Below the pieces are notes generated by a model, which ran no database searches, was not told the origin of the DNA, and saw only the letters and a program-made list of their open reading frames with translations. 64,000 nucleotides of DNA from Talpa occidentalis (Eukaryota > Chordata > Mammalia > Eulipotyphla > Talpidae): contig NW_023600993.1 in the NCBI RefSeq assembly GCF_014898055.3, positions 1,178,001 to 1,242,000 of the forward strand. Direction: 5' to 3'. Positions 1-11,990 of the stretch are shown here, in pieces. Position 1 is the first letter of the stretch. Each line of letters starts with the position of its first letter. A program made the position numbers and the translations under genes.

Positions 1-59
1 GGTCAAAGTGGAGATGCTTCGTCATGAGAAGTGATGTGTCTGCTGTACACAAGGGGAAA

Positions 60-268
60 TTTTTTTTTTTTAAAAAAGATTATTTATACAAACTCTGGGT
101 ACAGTCAGAAGCGCAGTAAGGTGAGAGAATTCACCAGAGCCGGAGTGGGGAGCAGAACAGGCAGACTGACGAAAATATACTGCTGAGGGGAGCAGCGGGC
201 GGCAGGAGAGGTCTGCGCGCCATGCGGGACCCTCGCCAGTGGCCGGGGATCGAACTGGCGGGAGGCCC
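60..268 (-). repeat. tRNA-derived T+ SINE, internally deleted copy
   Basis: Read on the minus strand this is the same SINE as the copies at 947, 19451 and 36507: a GGGCCTCC head, a B-box region, the CTCTCCTGCCGCCCGCTGCTCC core, and a TATAAATAA-type tail ending in a T run on the plus strand. The segment between the head and the B box, about 55 bp holding the A box, is missing. A 12-bp direct repeat (ACACAAGGGGAA at 47-58 and 269-280) flanks the element, so it inserted by target-primed reverse transcription. Without an A box it should be transcriptionally dead. Five of the six SINEs in the window are on the plus strand; this is the exception. Confidence 0.85.
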
Positions 269-280
269 ACACAAGGGGAA

Positions 281-930
281 GTTTCTAAACACGTCCAAGA
301 ACATTAGTGTGGACTTCCAGCGTAGTAGTTAACAGAAGTGGTGGTGTAAAGAGGGTGGCTTTCGATTCCAAGTAGAGCGGGCACTGTCTACCTCTGGAAG
401 AGTCTTAAAGCTTCTTAGTCTTTTTTTTTGTGAAATGGGGATGAAACACTTCATAGTAGCCCCAGCAATAGGTGCTGACCAGGTGCAGAGAGGGAGGCAT
501 CCCGCTGCACGATCAGCAATAAGTGGACTGGTGCAGCCATGTGGGAAACTGACATGGATTTACCTTAAACAAGTTACAAGTGGAAATAACGTATGACCCC
601 AAAGCCCTACTCTTGGTCACCCACCCAAAGAATGTGACACCATCGCCTCAAAAGCTGCGTGGCCTGTAAGATGTGTAGCAGTGCTACTTGTAACAACACG
701 GGCAGAAGCAGCCTGGATGGCTGTCAGGACAGACTGGATCCGGAAGATGTGGGGTAGAAACTCTGCGGGGTATTAGCCACGGGAGAGAGAAACCTCCAAT
801 CACAGCAACACTGAAGAGCTGGAGGGACTTCTGAGCAGTAGAGCCAGCCAGCGTGGCAAAGGCAAATACTGGGCATTTATGTAGCAGATGGTTTAAAAAT
901 GTAAAATAATTACAGAAACTAGTGGACATT
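281..930. other. unique non-coding sequence, no gene seen
   Basis: Mixed-composition DNA between two SINEs. The longest open frame (684-1055, minus) runs out of the flanking SINE and has no recognisable domain. I see no splice-flanked exon, RNA gene or known repeat here. Confidence 0.5.
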
Positions 931-946
931 AAAAAATGAATTGGAG

Positions 947-1219
947 GGCCTCCCCGGTGGCGCAGCGGTTGAGCGCTGGGTTGCGAAGCTGCCCGCAGCC
1001 TCTGCAGTGCCGGCTCGATCCCCAGCTGCTCCCCGGCCAGAGGAGGGTCCCGCATGGCGCGCAGACCTCTCCTGCCGCCCGCTGCTCCCCTCAGCAGTGT
1101 CCTTCGGTCCTTCTGCCTGCTCTGCTCCCCGCTCTGGCTCTGGTGAATTCTCTCACCCTCCCGCGCTTCTGACTGTACCCAGTGCTTGTATAAATAAATA
1201 AAAATAAATCTTTAAAAAA
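947..1219 (+). repeat. tRNA-derived T+ SINE, near full-length
   Basis: The element starts GGCCTCCCCGGTGGCGCAGC. The A box TGGCGCAGCGG at 958-968 matches the polymerase III consensus. The B box at 1012-1021 reads GGCTCGATCC, one change from the GGTTCGATCC of the 36507 copy. A CT-rich body follows, then ATAAATAAATAAAAATAAATC, a TCTTT and an A run. The target-site duplication AAAAAATGAATTGGAG is perfect (931-946 and 1220-1235) and begins after TT, as expected for L1 endonuclease cutting at TT/AAAA. The perfect duplication suggests a fairly recent insertion. Open frames across it (936-1201) are SINE shadows. Confidence 0.9.
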
Positions 1220-1235
1220 AAAAAATGAATTGGAG

Positions 1236-3190
1236 CTTTTGAGGTGAAGGCGAAGGGGGGTGACAAAAGGGTCAGAGGGGACATCAGGGTTAGTGGAGGG
1301 GAAAATAAAAATACGCGTTGCAAGTAGAAGTTGTGAACACAAGCTGCGTATTATCTTGAGAGTTATGTGAGGACTAGCTCTCGTGTGGGAGGCGTGCAGG
1401 AAGCCCTGTGCACTCAGTTGCCTCTGCTGCTGCTGTTTGTCCTCAGCTTAGGCCTGGATGGAATAAACCCCTGCTCGCCCGCAGATTGAGCTGAGGCTGT
1501 GCCACGGAGGAGAGTTCCAGATCAGACCCATCCCCTGACATTCGACGTCAAGCGTCTGCCACCCACGTGAACAAGATCCCAGATCTAAGTATTACTCATT
1601 CCCCCGCCCCCGTTCCAACACAAATGAGTAGAATAACTAACTGGAAACTAGAAAACCTTCCAGTGGAGTTGGTAATTTAGACGAGGATCAGTGATTTGGA
1701 ATAAACCGGCTGGTGGGGAGCTGGGCCTTTGTGCAGTGTCGAGGCCGAGTTGCACCCGTAGCTTTCCAGGCTGAGAAAGCCAGAGTCGAGAGCCCAAGCC
1801 AGCGATCCGTCAGCGCGGTGAGGGGCAGACAGACCACAGGGCGCCCGAGCTTGCGCGAGGCGGTCCAGTTCTAGGGACAGAAGATGCGTGAGACCCTCCT
1901 CCCACCTGCAGTGAGGCCAGCCGGGACGCCAGGCCACCGGCCTGGAAGCGAGACGCCCGTGTTCGCTGGAGCAGCTCGACGCCAGCCGGGGTCCTGCCGC
2001 AGATGTTTGTCCAACCAGGGTAAAAGGGCATTGTGTCGTGGTGCCTAGTTTTGTAAACCAACGCCTGCTTTGTAAGGCACGAGCACGACTTTATAAAATG
2101 ACCCCTGGCATGGATGTGACGTGGGACAGGCCCGCAGCGTCCCGCCACTGGCTTTCTTGCACACTAGTGTAATACTGGGCCAGGTGGCGTGCTGACCCCC
2201 TGCGGCACGTCCACCTACGGCGTCGCCCAGGAGCTGCTCAGCAGGACTCCAGGGAAGGGTCAGTGCACAGGCAGGGGCGGGAGGTGTGTCAGATGCCCCC
2301 TCCGGCTCCCTCCGTCTTCACAATTTGTACCCAAGTTGCAAAGTCTGAACTTCCACTGGGGACACTCATGGTGTGCGGCACCCCTGGTGCCGGGTCTCAC
2401 AGCTGGGGCTGTTAGCCTGCTCACGACCAGTGCAGGGCCCTGAACTCTCGAGCCCGTAACCTAGAGAAACAGAAATTCGAACCTGCGGTTGGAGCAATGA
2501 AGGCCGCCTTTGGTGGAGAGGCTCGGCCGCTGTGGCCCCTATCCTCAGCCAGGGGGCTCTTCGGGGCTTTGGGCTGAGGACTAGGCTCCTGGGGCTTGCT
2601 CGCCCTGTCCCTGTCGGGGGAGCACGGAGAGGGACTCGCCTGGATTTGCGCCGCTCCCAGGGACTGCACGTTGCCTCCCGCAGAGCCGGGAGTGACAGGC
2701 GGCCACGCAGGTGGCACAGCCCTGCGGGTGACAGAGAAGTTGAGGCTTGGGTGGCGTCTGCCACACTCTTGACAGCTCCTGCCAGGCTGCTGGAGGAGCA
2801 GAGACTGCGCCTGAAGTTCAAAGTGAGCGAAGAGCAAATTCAGTGAAGTCACCGCCAGAGGTGCGAGGTTCCCTGGCCTCATTAGAAACTGTCTAGTGAG
2901 GATCAGGTCTGCTGCAGCCACCCCCTCGCTGCCCTGTCCTTGGACCCGCCGTGCCTGGGGCTCACCTGAGCCCACCTGTCTGTGACGTGGGTGTGACAGC
3001 ACACGTGGCCGTGGCCACGGCTGCCTGTCCTACTGTCCTCTTCCCGCTTTCCCGGAGCAGCAGCTCAACCCTTACAGGCCCACCCTTCGGCCCCCCAGGC
3101 TCTGTCCCTGGTCCCTGTGAGTTTCAACTCCTTCAGGAAAGGCCTGGCCGATGTGCCTCATGTGCCCTCAGGCCCTCCTGCGCGTTTATC
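1236..3190. other. unique GC-moderate non-coding sequence
   Basis: No known repeat or gene is recognised. Overlapping open frames on both strands at 1677-3002 (up to 193 codons) have proline/arginine/serine-rich translations without domains, which is typical of chance frames in GC-rich DNA. I see no convincing acceptor-exon-donor arrangement. Confidence 0.45.
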
Positions 3191-3199
3191 AGGTGTTAG

Positions 3200-3670
3200 C
3201 TGCTGAGTCCTCTGCTGAGCTGCTGGCGCCTGTTTCTCTGGCTCCGCTCCCGCCTGCAGATGACGGGAGGTTACTCGGGCAGATTCCATTCTCCTCATTA
3301 TCTCAGTTTTGATTGGCAGCTCCACTGCCTCCAGAACAGCGATTTCTGTGTGCATTAAATTTTAATAACCCGTCAACTTCCGGCTCCCCCACTCGCCCCA
3401 GAGCTGCTCAGTCTTCCTGCATTTTATCTGTGTTCCATTTTTACAGCTGCCGTTTGGAAGCTTCTTATTCCCCTATACATTACAGTTTATTAATATGTTG
3501 AAGCTGATAATATTTGCACTTTATTGTCCAGGAGATCATGGATGTAAACTTTTATTTCACAACTCACTTTGTAGTGAAAGCTGCTTTCTGCAGTTTGCAG
3601 GGCATTTGTCTGAGTTTTATTAAGCCAGTTAAATGCAGCAAACACCTGTAAAATTACTAAAAACACGCAG
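3200..3670. other. AT-rich island, possible conserved non-coding element
   Basis: CpG-poor, AT-rich sequence within GC-richer flanks, with no match to a repeat I know. It holds TTAATA, ATTAAATT and AATATTTG-type motifs. Such islands in mammalian intergenic DNA are often conserved enhancers. This is an inference from composition only. Confidence 0.25.
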
Positions 3671-3949
3671 GTGACAAGTGCTGGTGGTTCCTTGTTGGCT
3701 GCTGTCAGGCGTGGCTCCGGTGGCCTCCGGGGCGCAGAGGACATGTAACGGCCCATCCCAGCCTAGTGGAGGCGTCCCCGTCTGCCAGCCTGTGCCCACA
3801 CGTCTCCTGGTGCACGCTGTCCATGAGCCGTGGCCTCACGCCGCGTGGCTGCCTCCTCGTGTCGAGGAGCGGTGGACAGGACTAACTGACCAGACACGAG
3901 CGTGTGACAGGAACTGGCCAGGCCCACCACTCGCTCTGAAAATGCAGGC

Positions 3950-4455
3950 TTTGCAGTACGGGAGATGCTTTCAAAAAGGTGTTGCATCTGTTGTAAGAGA
4001 ATTGAAGACACTTTTACACAGAGACTTGTACGCACCTGCTCCTAGCAGCGTTGTTCATAATGGCCACAAAACATGAAAACAATCCAGTGCCCATCAGGTG
4101 ATGAGTGGATTCTGATGGTGGCTTACCCTCAAGCAGAGTGTTAATCTGTTGTGAAAAGGTACACCTAGAAAGTGTAGGGAGTGAACAGTGTCCAGCCAGA
4201 TGCCCAGTGCTGTGTGCTGGCCTTTGGACGAACCGTCCAGGATGTGCACACCCGGAGAAGCAGAGTATGGATGCCCAGCTGTGGGGTCGGGGGAGGGACC
4301 AAGTGGAGATTCTTTCCGGAGAGAGGGAATGGTTCTGGGGTTAGAGGGGGGCAGTGCTTGGGCCACTTATGAGTATATTAAAAATCACTGAATTGCACTC
4401 TTGAAAATGGTTAAATTGTAGGCTCTGTGTTATGTGGGTTTTAGCTCACTAAAAG
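3950..4455 (+). repeat. L1 LINE 3' end (old mammalian L1 type)
   Basis: The stretch around 4040-4125 (GTTGTTCATAATGGCCAC followed by an A-rich 'cccatcaggtgatgagtggat' type run) is the well-known 3' segment of old L1 elements. The stretch at 4375-4455 (CTGAATTGCACTCTTGAAAATGG and following) is the terminal part of the same 3' UTR, in the same order and orientation. It is diverged, lacks a clear poly-A tail, and is 5' truncated. Family assignment needs a consensus alignment. Confidence 0.75.
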
Positions 4456-7080
4456 TCTTTGAATGGCATTGCAGTCCGTAGGGGGACGGCGCGTGATCTA
4501 GTGCCCGTGGCCTGTAAGGAACACAAGGGAGCAGAATAATCAAAACTTAGACAGGCTTGAGAACAGCACCGTGTCTACAAGAAGCGGGTGCCGGGCGGAA
4601 GGGGCCAGCGTCATGTGGCAGGTGGAGACCAGACCCCGCAGCGAGTGCGTGCCCTGGGGTGCAGGCCATGGCCGCGGGGGCTGAGTGCCCGCCCCTACAG
4701 CGCGGTGCCCGTCACGGCTACTTCAGTGATTAAAAAAATAAACCAGGAGAGGGACCCGGTAGAGCTTGTAGAAGCCTTCCATGAACAAGGGCTGCTTCTT
4801 TCCTGATTTTAGACTCCACAGTGGTCGCTGCGCTGCTGTGACTGCAGGGGCTCTGGGCGGGTCTTCTCTCATGTGGGCCCCTTTTAATAGATTGTAATAA
4901 AATGATCGTAACTTGTAAGTAACCAGACGCAAGGCCTCCGTCACCCACGTCACAGCCCCGAGGTCAGCTCTCGCGTGACCCTGGCTGGTGGAGTGCACCC
5001 CATCTTTGAAGCGTTCATGATATGCCTTGACGGTTCCAGGGAAACATTCCTTACAGCGACTTTCATCTTCTGCGGACAGTTCTACCTTCCGACCCTCCAC
5101 CCCATGTAGTCACGCCACGCGGACTCTCAGCCTCTGCAGGTGAGTGTTGACTGAATGAGCTGCTGGCGTGACTCCCCGCAGGACGTGCTCTCTCAAGGAG
5201 CGTCTGCTGCAGGGCGGCAGAGCTGTCCGCCTCCCTGCCCGCCTCCCAGCTGCCCTGCGAGGAACCCAGGGGACGCTGGGAATGAGGACGCAGCTCTTGG
5301 AGCTCGCTCAGCGGCAAGGTGGGCAGTGCATGGGTCAGCAGGAGGAGGTGCGGACGCTGCAGCCAGCCCAGCCTTCCCTGCGTGGGCTGAGGGGCACGGC
5401 CGTGTCCGCAGGTGGACCCCTGTCATCTGCCCCGGGCAGGAGGGGGAAGGCGGGTGCCTGCCCCAGGCCTGTCCCCAGAGCAGCCTCGCTGACCAGTTAG
5501 GAGGTGCTGGTGCTAGTGAGGTCTGGGGTCCAGGGGTGGTGCGACGGGCCCTGCCAGCCAGCAGAGAGGTGCTGTCGCAGCTTTGGCGGGATGCGGGGGG
5601 CTCTCCCGGAGCAGAGAGGTCTGATCCAGCTTTGCCCCACTTTCTGCCCAGAAAGGGCCCATCAATCCCACACTGACCCACCGCCCTCCCTGCTGACAGT
5701 TGGAACAGCTCACAGCCCTTACTGCCGCTTCTGAATTCCAGTTCTCTCCAACTTCTCCAACTTCCTTGTTTCCGCTCTAGGGAGGCCGCTGGAGCCTGCC
5801 GGCCTTTTTTTTTTTTATCTCTAGGAGCTAAGGAAGCAAATTTCCCTTTATGAATTTTTCATGTGTTCATTCGCTGCTTGTGTGCTCTCTGCCCCTTTGC
5901 CTGGCCTGAAATCTGCTTCTTACTTGTCTAGTTCATCTCTTGCTATTTGCCAATGCAAATGGAAGACTACAAACAGCTAAAATAGTAAGGGCATGTTGGC
6001 AGAGTGAGAAGGGGAAGGAGGAGAGGCAAACAGTAAGTTCCAGGGAGGGAGGAGGCGCAGCCTTTATGGGCTATGGGAGAGCCAGGCATAGGGAGGAGGT
6101 AAACCTGGTGCCCTGGGGCCCTGGCCCCGGGGGGCATGGCAGACTAGCCCCTCAGGCTCTGGGTGAGGTTCAGGGTGGGGCCTGGGCTGAAAATGAATCA
6201 TGTGCAGGGGAGGAAGCAGCTGCGCTGTGTGCAGATCCACTTTGTCCGAGTCAGTGGCTAACTTACCTGTGGCGACCCAACTCGTCCGGGGGTGAGGGTA
6301 GCTGCACCTTCTTGGTACCGCACAGTATTACCCACTGATTCTCAGGCTCTGTGGGGAACATCTTTCAAATGCCTTTTGTGCTTTTTTTATCACTTTTATC
6401 TATATCTGGTTTCTCATGACTGCTATTATATGAAGTGCAGTGGGCAGCAGGGCAGGCATCACCGCTGCAAGGCACAGAGCGTGCTGCATGCATGCAGAGT
6501 GGTTAGGACCGCTGCGAGCTGGAGGTAGCTGGAAGCAGATACACGAAGAGCGCGCCGTCCTTCCTGTGGCCTAGAAGCAGACCGGGGCGTCTCCTCTCCC
6601 CCACCCCCGGGCCCGGAGGTGGCACCAGGGAATCCACGCACCCCTTCTGCTGATGTGGCTTCCCTGGAGCTTGCTGCCCATGGGAGCCTGACCCCCGGCC
6701 TGCGTTCTGTCCCGCCCGCGCCAGTGGAGGGTCTCTGTTCAAGACGCAACTAAGAGGGGTTCTGGGCACTTCCGTCGGGGGTGGGCACCGCAGGCCGGGA
6801 GCTGCTGTCAGTCCTCTGCTGGTCTTTCACCTCAGGAGTCTCGAGCAACTCTCGGGGGCAGGAAACACTGCGTTACCTCCATCTTCCCTGCTGCATTCTC
6901 TCTCCTATGATTTCTACTCTAGAATAATCTATGCACAGAGCTGTGGACTGTAATTGCTGTGACCGAGCTGTTGAAGTGGGCAGCTCCGTTCAGAGCACGG
7001 TCATGTTGACGGTGACATAAACGCTGCAGACGGTGGCGTAAGAGGTGATGACTTAGGGTGTCAGTGCGCGAGAGGCCCTG
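4456..7080. other. GC-rich unique non-coding sequence
   Basis: No gene or repeat is recognised with confidence. Open frames at 4723-5100 (minus, 125 codons), 5155-5676 and 5193-5681 overlap on opposite strands and have low-complexity translations. An imperfect local duplication of about 48 bp (CAGAGAGGT...CAGCTTTG at 5562-5590 and 5610-5640) lies within. The remainder is featureless to me. Confidence 0.4.
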
Positions 7081-7980
7081 AAAGAAATCTCGAAGAAACC
7101 TTTAATAATCCACAAAATGTTCTTGATGTAGCAGCGTAAATACATGTGATAGGAAATGATTAATATTAAAATTATTCAGATTATACCACAGAGGGAAGTC
7201 TTGCTTGCTTGGTTAGTATTTTATGAGGTGCATGATAAAACAGGTTTTTATTTCACTTGCCTATATATGCTGTCTTTATCAGTTTATGAAAAGTGGTGTG
7301 CTTTCGATAACAACAGGAGCAATAAAGAATACAAATAAAAACATTAAAAGCGCTCAGTCTACATAAAAACGAGGTTTTTATTTTCTTGCAGCGAAGACAC
7401 TATGTGGAAATAGAAAGTGGTATTAACTTTTCGCAAACAAATAGACTTTGTAGTTGTTACGGTTAAGACCACAGGAAAGCACTGGGAAGTGAGTAGCACA
7501 TACATACTGAAAAGCCCATCATTAAGTTCCAAATATGCAAAAGATTGAATTGGATTTAGCATGATGAATCAGTTAACAAAAATAATCTTTCTAGTTCAAT
7601 TACTGTTGATAAATCCACTTAATGGTACTGCAGTTGCTTATTATTCTGTCATGTCATAGTTTCACCAGTGACACATATTTAAATTATCGAAGTAGAAACA
7701 TGTAAGATGGCGTTGGCCAGTGGTATTCTTGATACATTTTATTCCCCTACACTGTACCTCTTCGTGCTTAGATTGTGGGTCTACTGCTGTGATCAAAACG
7801 TGAGTAACATGGAGAGAGAAGCAAGTGAGGCCCTCCTCGTAGTGACAAATACCATTCCTCTTCCTGCCCCTTATTCCACGGACAGTGGCGCTTCACTTTG
7901 GGAAACTAGAAAAACCTGGATAAACAGAATCAAGGCAACGAGTCATCTGTAATTCTAACACCAGGAGACTTTAATCCACG
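7081..7980. other. AT-rich, CpG-poor block, possible conserved non-coding element
   Basis: This stretch is strikingly AT-rich compared with both flanks, contains AATAAA and TTTTTATT motifs near 7320-7390, and matches no repeat that I recognise. Small open frames (60-81 codons) carry no domain. It is a candidate regulatory element on composition alone. Confidence 0.25.
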
Positions 7981-8029
7981 CCGTTTGGTAGTGTCCATCT
8001 GCACGTGCTTTGCGTGTACATAGATAAAT

Positions 8030-8300
8030 GAGGATACATTTTCTAAATGTTTTATGGCTTGTCTGTCACACTTGTTTCATAATAACATTGTCCACGCTGG
8101 GAAGTAGTATTCTCCGGACTTTAATGGCGCGTTACTCCATTCATGGGTATGCACGGTTTATTGGGTTAATCTTCTGTCTCAGGATAAATTCCTGAAGCAG
8201 AATTGATGAACAAAAAAAAATGCATTTTGTGCTTTTAATGCATTAATACATTTCTGTTAGGAAGTTTGTATCAATCTGCGCGTCTATACTGAATGAAAGT
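8030..8300 (-). repeat. degenerate L1 3' UTR fragment, antisense
   Basis: On the plus strand the order 'ggactttaatggcgcgttactcc', 'aggataaattcctgaagcagaattg', an A run, then 'ttaggaagtttgtatcaatctg' follows the reverse complement of the old L1 3' UTR ('taatggctgcatagtattcc', 'aggataaattcctagaagtgg', 'gaggttgtaccaatttac'). Several substitutions and indels separate it from the consensus. Boundaries are approximate. Confidence 0.6.
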
Positions 8301-8495
8301 ACTGAATGAGTTATGTCCTGGCTGATTTGGGGAGGCAGTTTTTATTTTTGCTTACCATTATTATAAGAAAAAGGTATCCTCTCTTCTGGAATCCAATATT
8401 AAATTTAAAGACTCAGCTGCGTTGGCTTTGTTAACTGTCTGTCTGTCGTGTGTGTTATCTACCTGCCCCCTTACCCCGGTCTCTCTAGCTGTGCG

Positions 8496-8500
<5 letters not shown>

Positions 8501-8540
<40 letters not shown>
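8501..8540 (+). repeat. (AC)20 microsatellite
   Basis: Twenty uninterrupted AC dinucleotides, preceded by an imperfect GTGCGCACGC at 8491-8500. It is likely to be length-polymorphic. The valine/cysteine-rich and threonine/histidine-rich open frames across it are products of the repeat. Confidence 0.98.
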
Positions 8541-8542
<2 letters not shown>

Positions 8543-8789
8543 CTTTTGAAAATGTTAGGAACCTCTTGTTGCCATCGTGGCTGGCTTCTGTGTTACTTTG
8601 CTCATTTGTTGGAAACATGACCACCCCAGATGCGTTCAAACTACAGTGACTGCATAGACTGTGATGCTGGAAGGAAAACCCCGCCACCCCCACCATCTTG
8701 GTCCAGCGAGCTTAAGCTTAAATATGTGGAGATGAAGCAGGTCTTGCCAAGGTGTATAAAGCAGAGGAAACGGCTGACAAGTGCGTCTC

Positions 8790-9300
8790 CGAGAACGCAG
8801 CACGCCTGTCCCGGTGAGCGGGGCTTCAGGCCGGCGGCCCTCGGCGGCCGCTCTCTGGCCCCGGGCGTGGCTGGCGTCACGGCAGCCTGTTGCCGCGTGT
8901 TTCATGTCTCAGCCGAGGCTGCTGTTCCCAGCGTGAGGCGGCGATGGCGCCCCGGGCGTGACCACAGGCCATCACCGAACGCGTTAGCCTCCCCCGAGCC
9001 CCGTGTTTTGACAGGGTCGTAAAGACGGGGATGAAAGCGCCCGGTGGGAGAGGCGCGTCCAGCGTCCTGAGACCAGGACCAGCATTTTGCGCCCAGCGCT
9101 GGCGGCTGAGCGTGTGGCTGTGGCCTTGGGAGTGTGTTCCCTGCCGGGAGGAGCGTTTGGGGGGGATGGGACGACCCGCCGGAGAACTGTCCGTTCTCCA
9201 TTCTCAGGCTGGGGACGCGGCCTGAGGGAGGCTGTGGCTCGGCTGCCTGGATGGCAGCGTCCCTTCCCCGGCGAGCCGCGGTAGGCACGTTCCTGCCATC
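8790..9300. promoter_or_regulatory. CpG-rich block
   Basis: CpG dinucleotides are dense from about 8790 to 9300 (for example GGCCGGCGGCCCTCGGCGGCCG near 8830-8850), far above the genome-wide mammalian background. No TATA box, first exon or splice donor is convincing next to it. It could be an orphan CpG island or simply GC-drifted DNA. The open frames here overlap on both strands. Confidence 0.35.
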
Positions 9301-9419
9301 TGATGAGCTGGGTCACCCTTCAGGCCGGTTCCAGCCTCGGGGCTGCCCACTGGTCATCAGCTCCCCTGCCGAGGGGCTTGGCAGGTTCCTCCCACAGGAG
9401 CGCTGGGGTGTCCTGCATT

Positions 9420-10140
9420 AATTCCCTCAACGTGGAAACTGGTGGCCCAGGAGGTTGACTAAACCGTTTATATTCCTGTCCTGATGCTCGGGTTGCACTG
9501 CTAGAGTAGGGAGGTAATAAACATTTGCTAAGTAAATTACAACACCAAGTTGAGAATTGAGATCTCATTTGGCTGTATTAATTTTATGAAGAAATCGGAG
9601 GGAAAGAGGATTGCAGGCAGTGACGGCAATTTTGGCAAAACAGACATTTCTGAGTGCGGCGAGAAAATTGACAGCAGAATTAGCAAATAAATTGGAGTAG
9701 ATGTTAGTAGAAATAAAGTGGTATGGATTCGCAAGGAAAATAAGGGAGGAAATGGCTGCAAAGGCAGATTCCCGGAGCCGGGGGCTTGCAACACGCTGAG
9801 CTCGTCAGATCGCTTCTGTTGGGAGGAGCAGATGAAGCCAGACGAAATAGAAAACAGAAACTGGATCACACAGGCTTGTCTGTTAGGTAAGTGCAGGCAT
9901 GGTAAGAAAGGCGGGGGTCTGAGCCCGAAATGGAGGAAACCGGCCCCTGGTGCAGCGGGGGAGCGTGGTGAGATGTCCGGTCCGCGTGTGCGGCCGGCGC
10001 CCTTCAGCTGCTTAAGTCCATTCAGGGGCGTGGGGAGGGGAAGAAGAACCGGGAAGCCGAGAGGAGGGGTGAGCGGAGGCCAGTGAGTCCTGAGCACTAG
10101 AGGCGGCCGGCGGTGGAAAGCGCACGTTCGGGTTAGACGG
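9420..10140. other. unique sequence, AT-richer first half
   Basis: The first part (9420-9720) is AT-rich with purine runs. The second (9720-10140) is purine-rich on the plus strand. Opposing open frames of 186 (minus) and 122 (plus) codons overlap here and neither shows a domain. 'ggtaataaacatttgctaagtaaa' near 9511-9534 faintly resembles an ancient LINE/SINE 3' end, which is not enough to call. Confidence 0.3.
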
Positions 10141-10399
10141 ATCTTAAAGTCACTTCCTCCAGCGCTGAGCCGGCGACCCTTGCTTGCTCAGAGACCCAAA
10201 AGCAAGCGTGTGACCTTGCCAGATGACACACTCGGGAAGGAAACACGTCCGCATGATTGGAATCGGTGCTGGGATCGGCACTGGGATGCGATGGCTGAGG
10301 GGGCGGGAGCCAGGCAGCGCGGCGTCTGCGCGTCCAGCCCCACGGTCCCCCGTGTGCAGCGGAGTCTGGGGTGCTGGCTCGGGGACAGGCATTAGCATT

Positions 10400-10660
10400 T
10401 TTATGACTTCCACCAGTTCCGATTGGAGGAGAGAACTCATTTTCCTTGGAACACAAAGTCCAGGTCTGAGTTTCATTGAGTTCATTGTTATTGAAATGAC
10501 CACATTTTCCAAAGAAAAATTCAAGACACTAATGGAATTCTTACATGATTTATTACTTTTTTATATGCAAGTCTTCCATTCTAACCTCCAAGCCCTCTCT
10601 GATTTAGCTGCCTTTATTGAAAAGGTTAGAACTTTATATTTTGAGGGTGACCTGTGCTCT
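10400..10660. other. AT-rich island, possible conserved non-coding element
   Basis: AT-rich sequence flanked by GC-rich DNA. The plus-strand frame (10223-10663) stays open through it and gives a fairly complex peptide (FIEFIVIEMTTFSKEKF and so on). I cannot match it to any family, and no splice acceptor/donor pair frames it. Conserved non-coding DNA is likelier than an exon. Confidence 0.25.
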
Positions 10661-11039
10661 TAGCCCTGTTTATTGGGGTGCCTGGACCCGATCGCCTCAC
10701 ACATGATGGTTTTCACTCCTTCGTGGTGCTCTGCTCGGCCCGTGATGGCTTCTCCTCTTCCGCACCAGCTCTGGTGGGAGTTTCTTGGTGGCAGGTGGCC
10801 TATTGGAGGAGCGTGTCACTCCCCCAACATCCGAGGGTGGGGAAACCCCCGACCTGCAGGTATTTCCCGCGGTTCAGAATGTGTTTCTCAGAATGTAGCT
10901 TCATCCCCCAAGGCTGCATCATTGACATGCACTTAGGTTAATCGGTGACCCTCGTTTCCTCGGCGCCCATACATTCCTCGGGATAGTTACAGAAAAAATA
11001 GCTATTGGAAATGCGCGGTAGGAATTTTCAGTTATGATT

Positions 11040-11990
11040 TTTGAACGGTCGCACAACGGCTCTTCGCGGAGTGGCCCCTCGTGCCCCGCGGCGTCTCGGC
11101 CGCTGCGGCGTCAGTGAGGAGCCCGCTCGGCTCTGTCTCGGCGTAGACTCTCCGTGGTCCCTAGAATTCTGGGTTTTAAGCAATTTTATTTGCGTCGCTG
11201 TGTTCTGACCTGTAATACTTCAGGACTTGTGGAACGACAGCAAGATATTTCTGCCACCCTCGTCGTCGTCCTTCGCCGGGTCCCCTGAGCGCCCTCCCCG
11301 GCTCGCCGGCCAGGTGCTGTTGGCGGCGTCCTGGCTGGTGCGCTCGTTACCCGCCCGCGCGTTTCGCCGGCAGATGAGTTCTCTCCTGGAAATGCTCTCA
11401 CTGCTAGGCGTGCGTCGGCGCGTCTCTCACAGCAGGACGAGCTCTCGGGGGTCATGGGTCCCGCTGAGTCCCCGAGGTGTCTGTGTGGAGTGGGGCTGGC
11501 AGGAGGGGTTTCCCTTTGCCTCTCCGGGTTCGTTGCACACAAACGCCGCACTTGGCTCCCATTTCTCCACCAGAGGATCTCCAGCGCCCCAGGAAGCTCT
11601 CTGGTACCGACTTTGGGATCTGTGTTCCCTCAGAACATTTCACCTGTCCCGGGCTCCCCACAGAGGCACACTCCTTGCTCTTTCGCTTGGTGATCGCGCT
11701 GAGACGCCTCCCCTCCACGCCGCGGCGCGTGTCTGCGCTTCAGCCCCGAGCCCCGGGGCGTTCTCGGGGCCACCGCTGTGTGTCTCTGCAGCCTCTTCTG
11801 TAAACTCGAGAGGAGGCGTCCGTTTGGGACGATCTAAGGAAGCTGCCATGTCTCCCTCGTGCGAGTCTTCGGCGGACATTTGCGCTCATTCCCCAGGAGC
11901 AGAGCGGCCAGGGGACACGCGTGCCTGGGTGCTGCCCCCCTCAGCGCCTGCCGTCAGGCTTCACTCCTCGCCGCTCGGGTGACTGCGGCC
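11040..11990. promoter_or_regulatory. CpG-rich block (candidate CpG island)
   Basis: Dense CpG from about 11040 (TCTTCGCGGAG, CCCCGCGGCGTCTCGGCCGC) through about 11980, with short gaps. The 251-codon plus frame at 11227-11982 is a consequence of high GC: it overlaps opposite-strand frames and has no domain. No initiator or TATA element and no splice donor was convincing, so promoter function is only possible. Confidence 0.35.

Noticed and set aside
936..1201. Open frames shared with 36417-36764 and 19448-19669
   Set aside because: They recur because the same SINE occurs three times; not a gene family.
4723..5100. 125-codon minus frame with a reasonably complex translation
   Set aside because: No family recognised, no splice pair, and no evidence beyond openness.
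8361..8696. Frame with a VCVCVC run
   Set aside because: Product of the (AC)20 microsatellite.
11227..11982. 251-codon plus-strand open frame in a CpG-rich block
   Set aside because: Composition explains it. No splice donor, Kozak-like start or domain.
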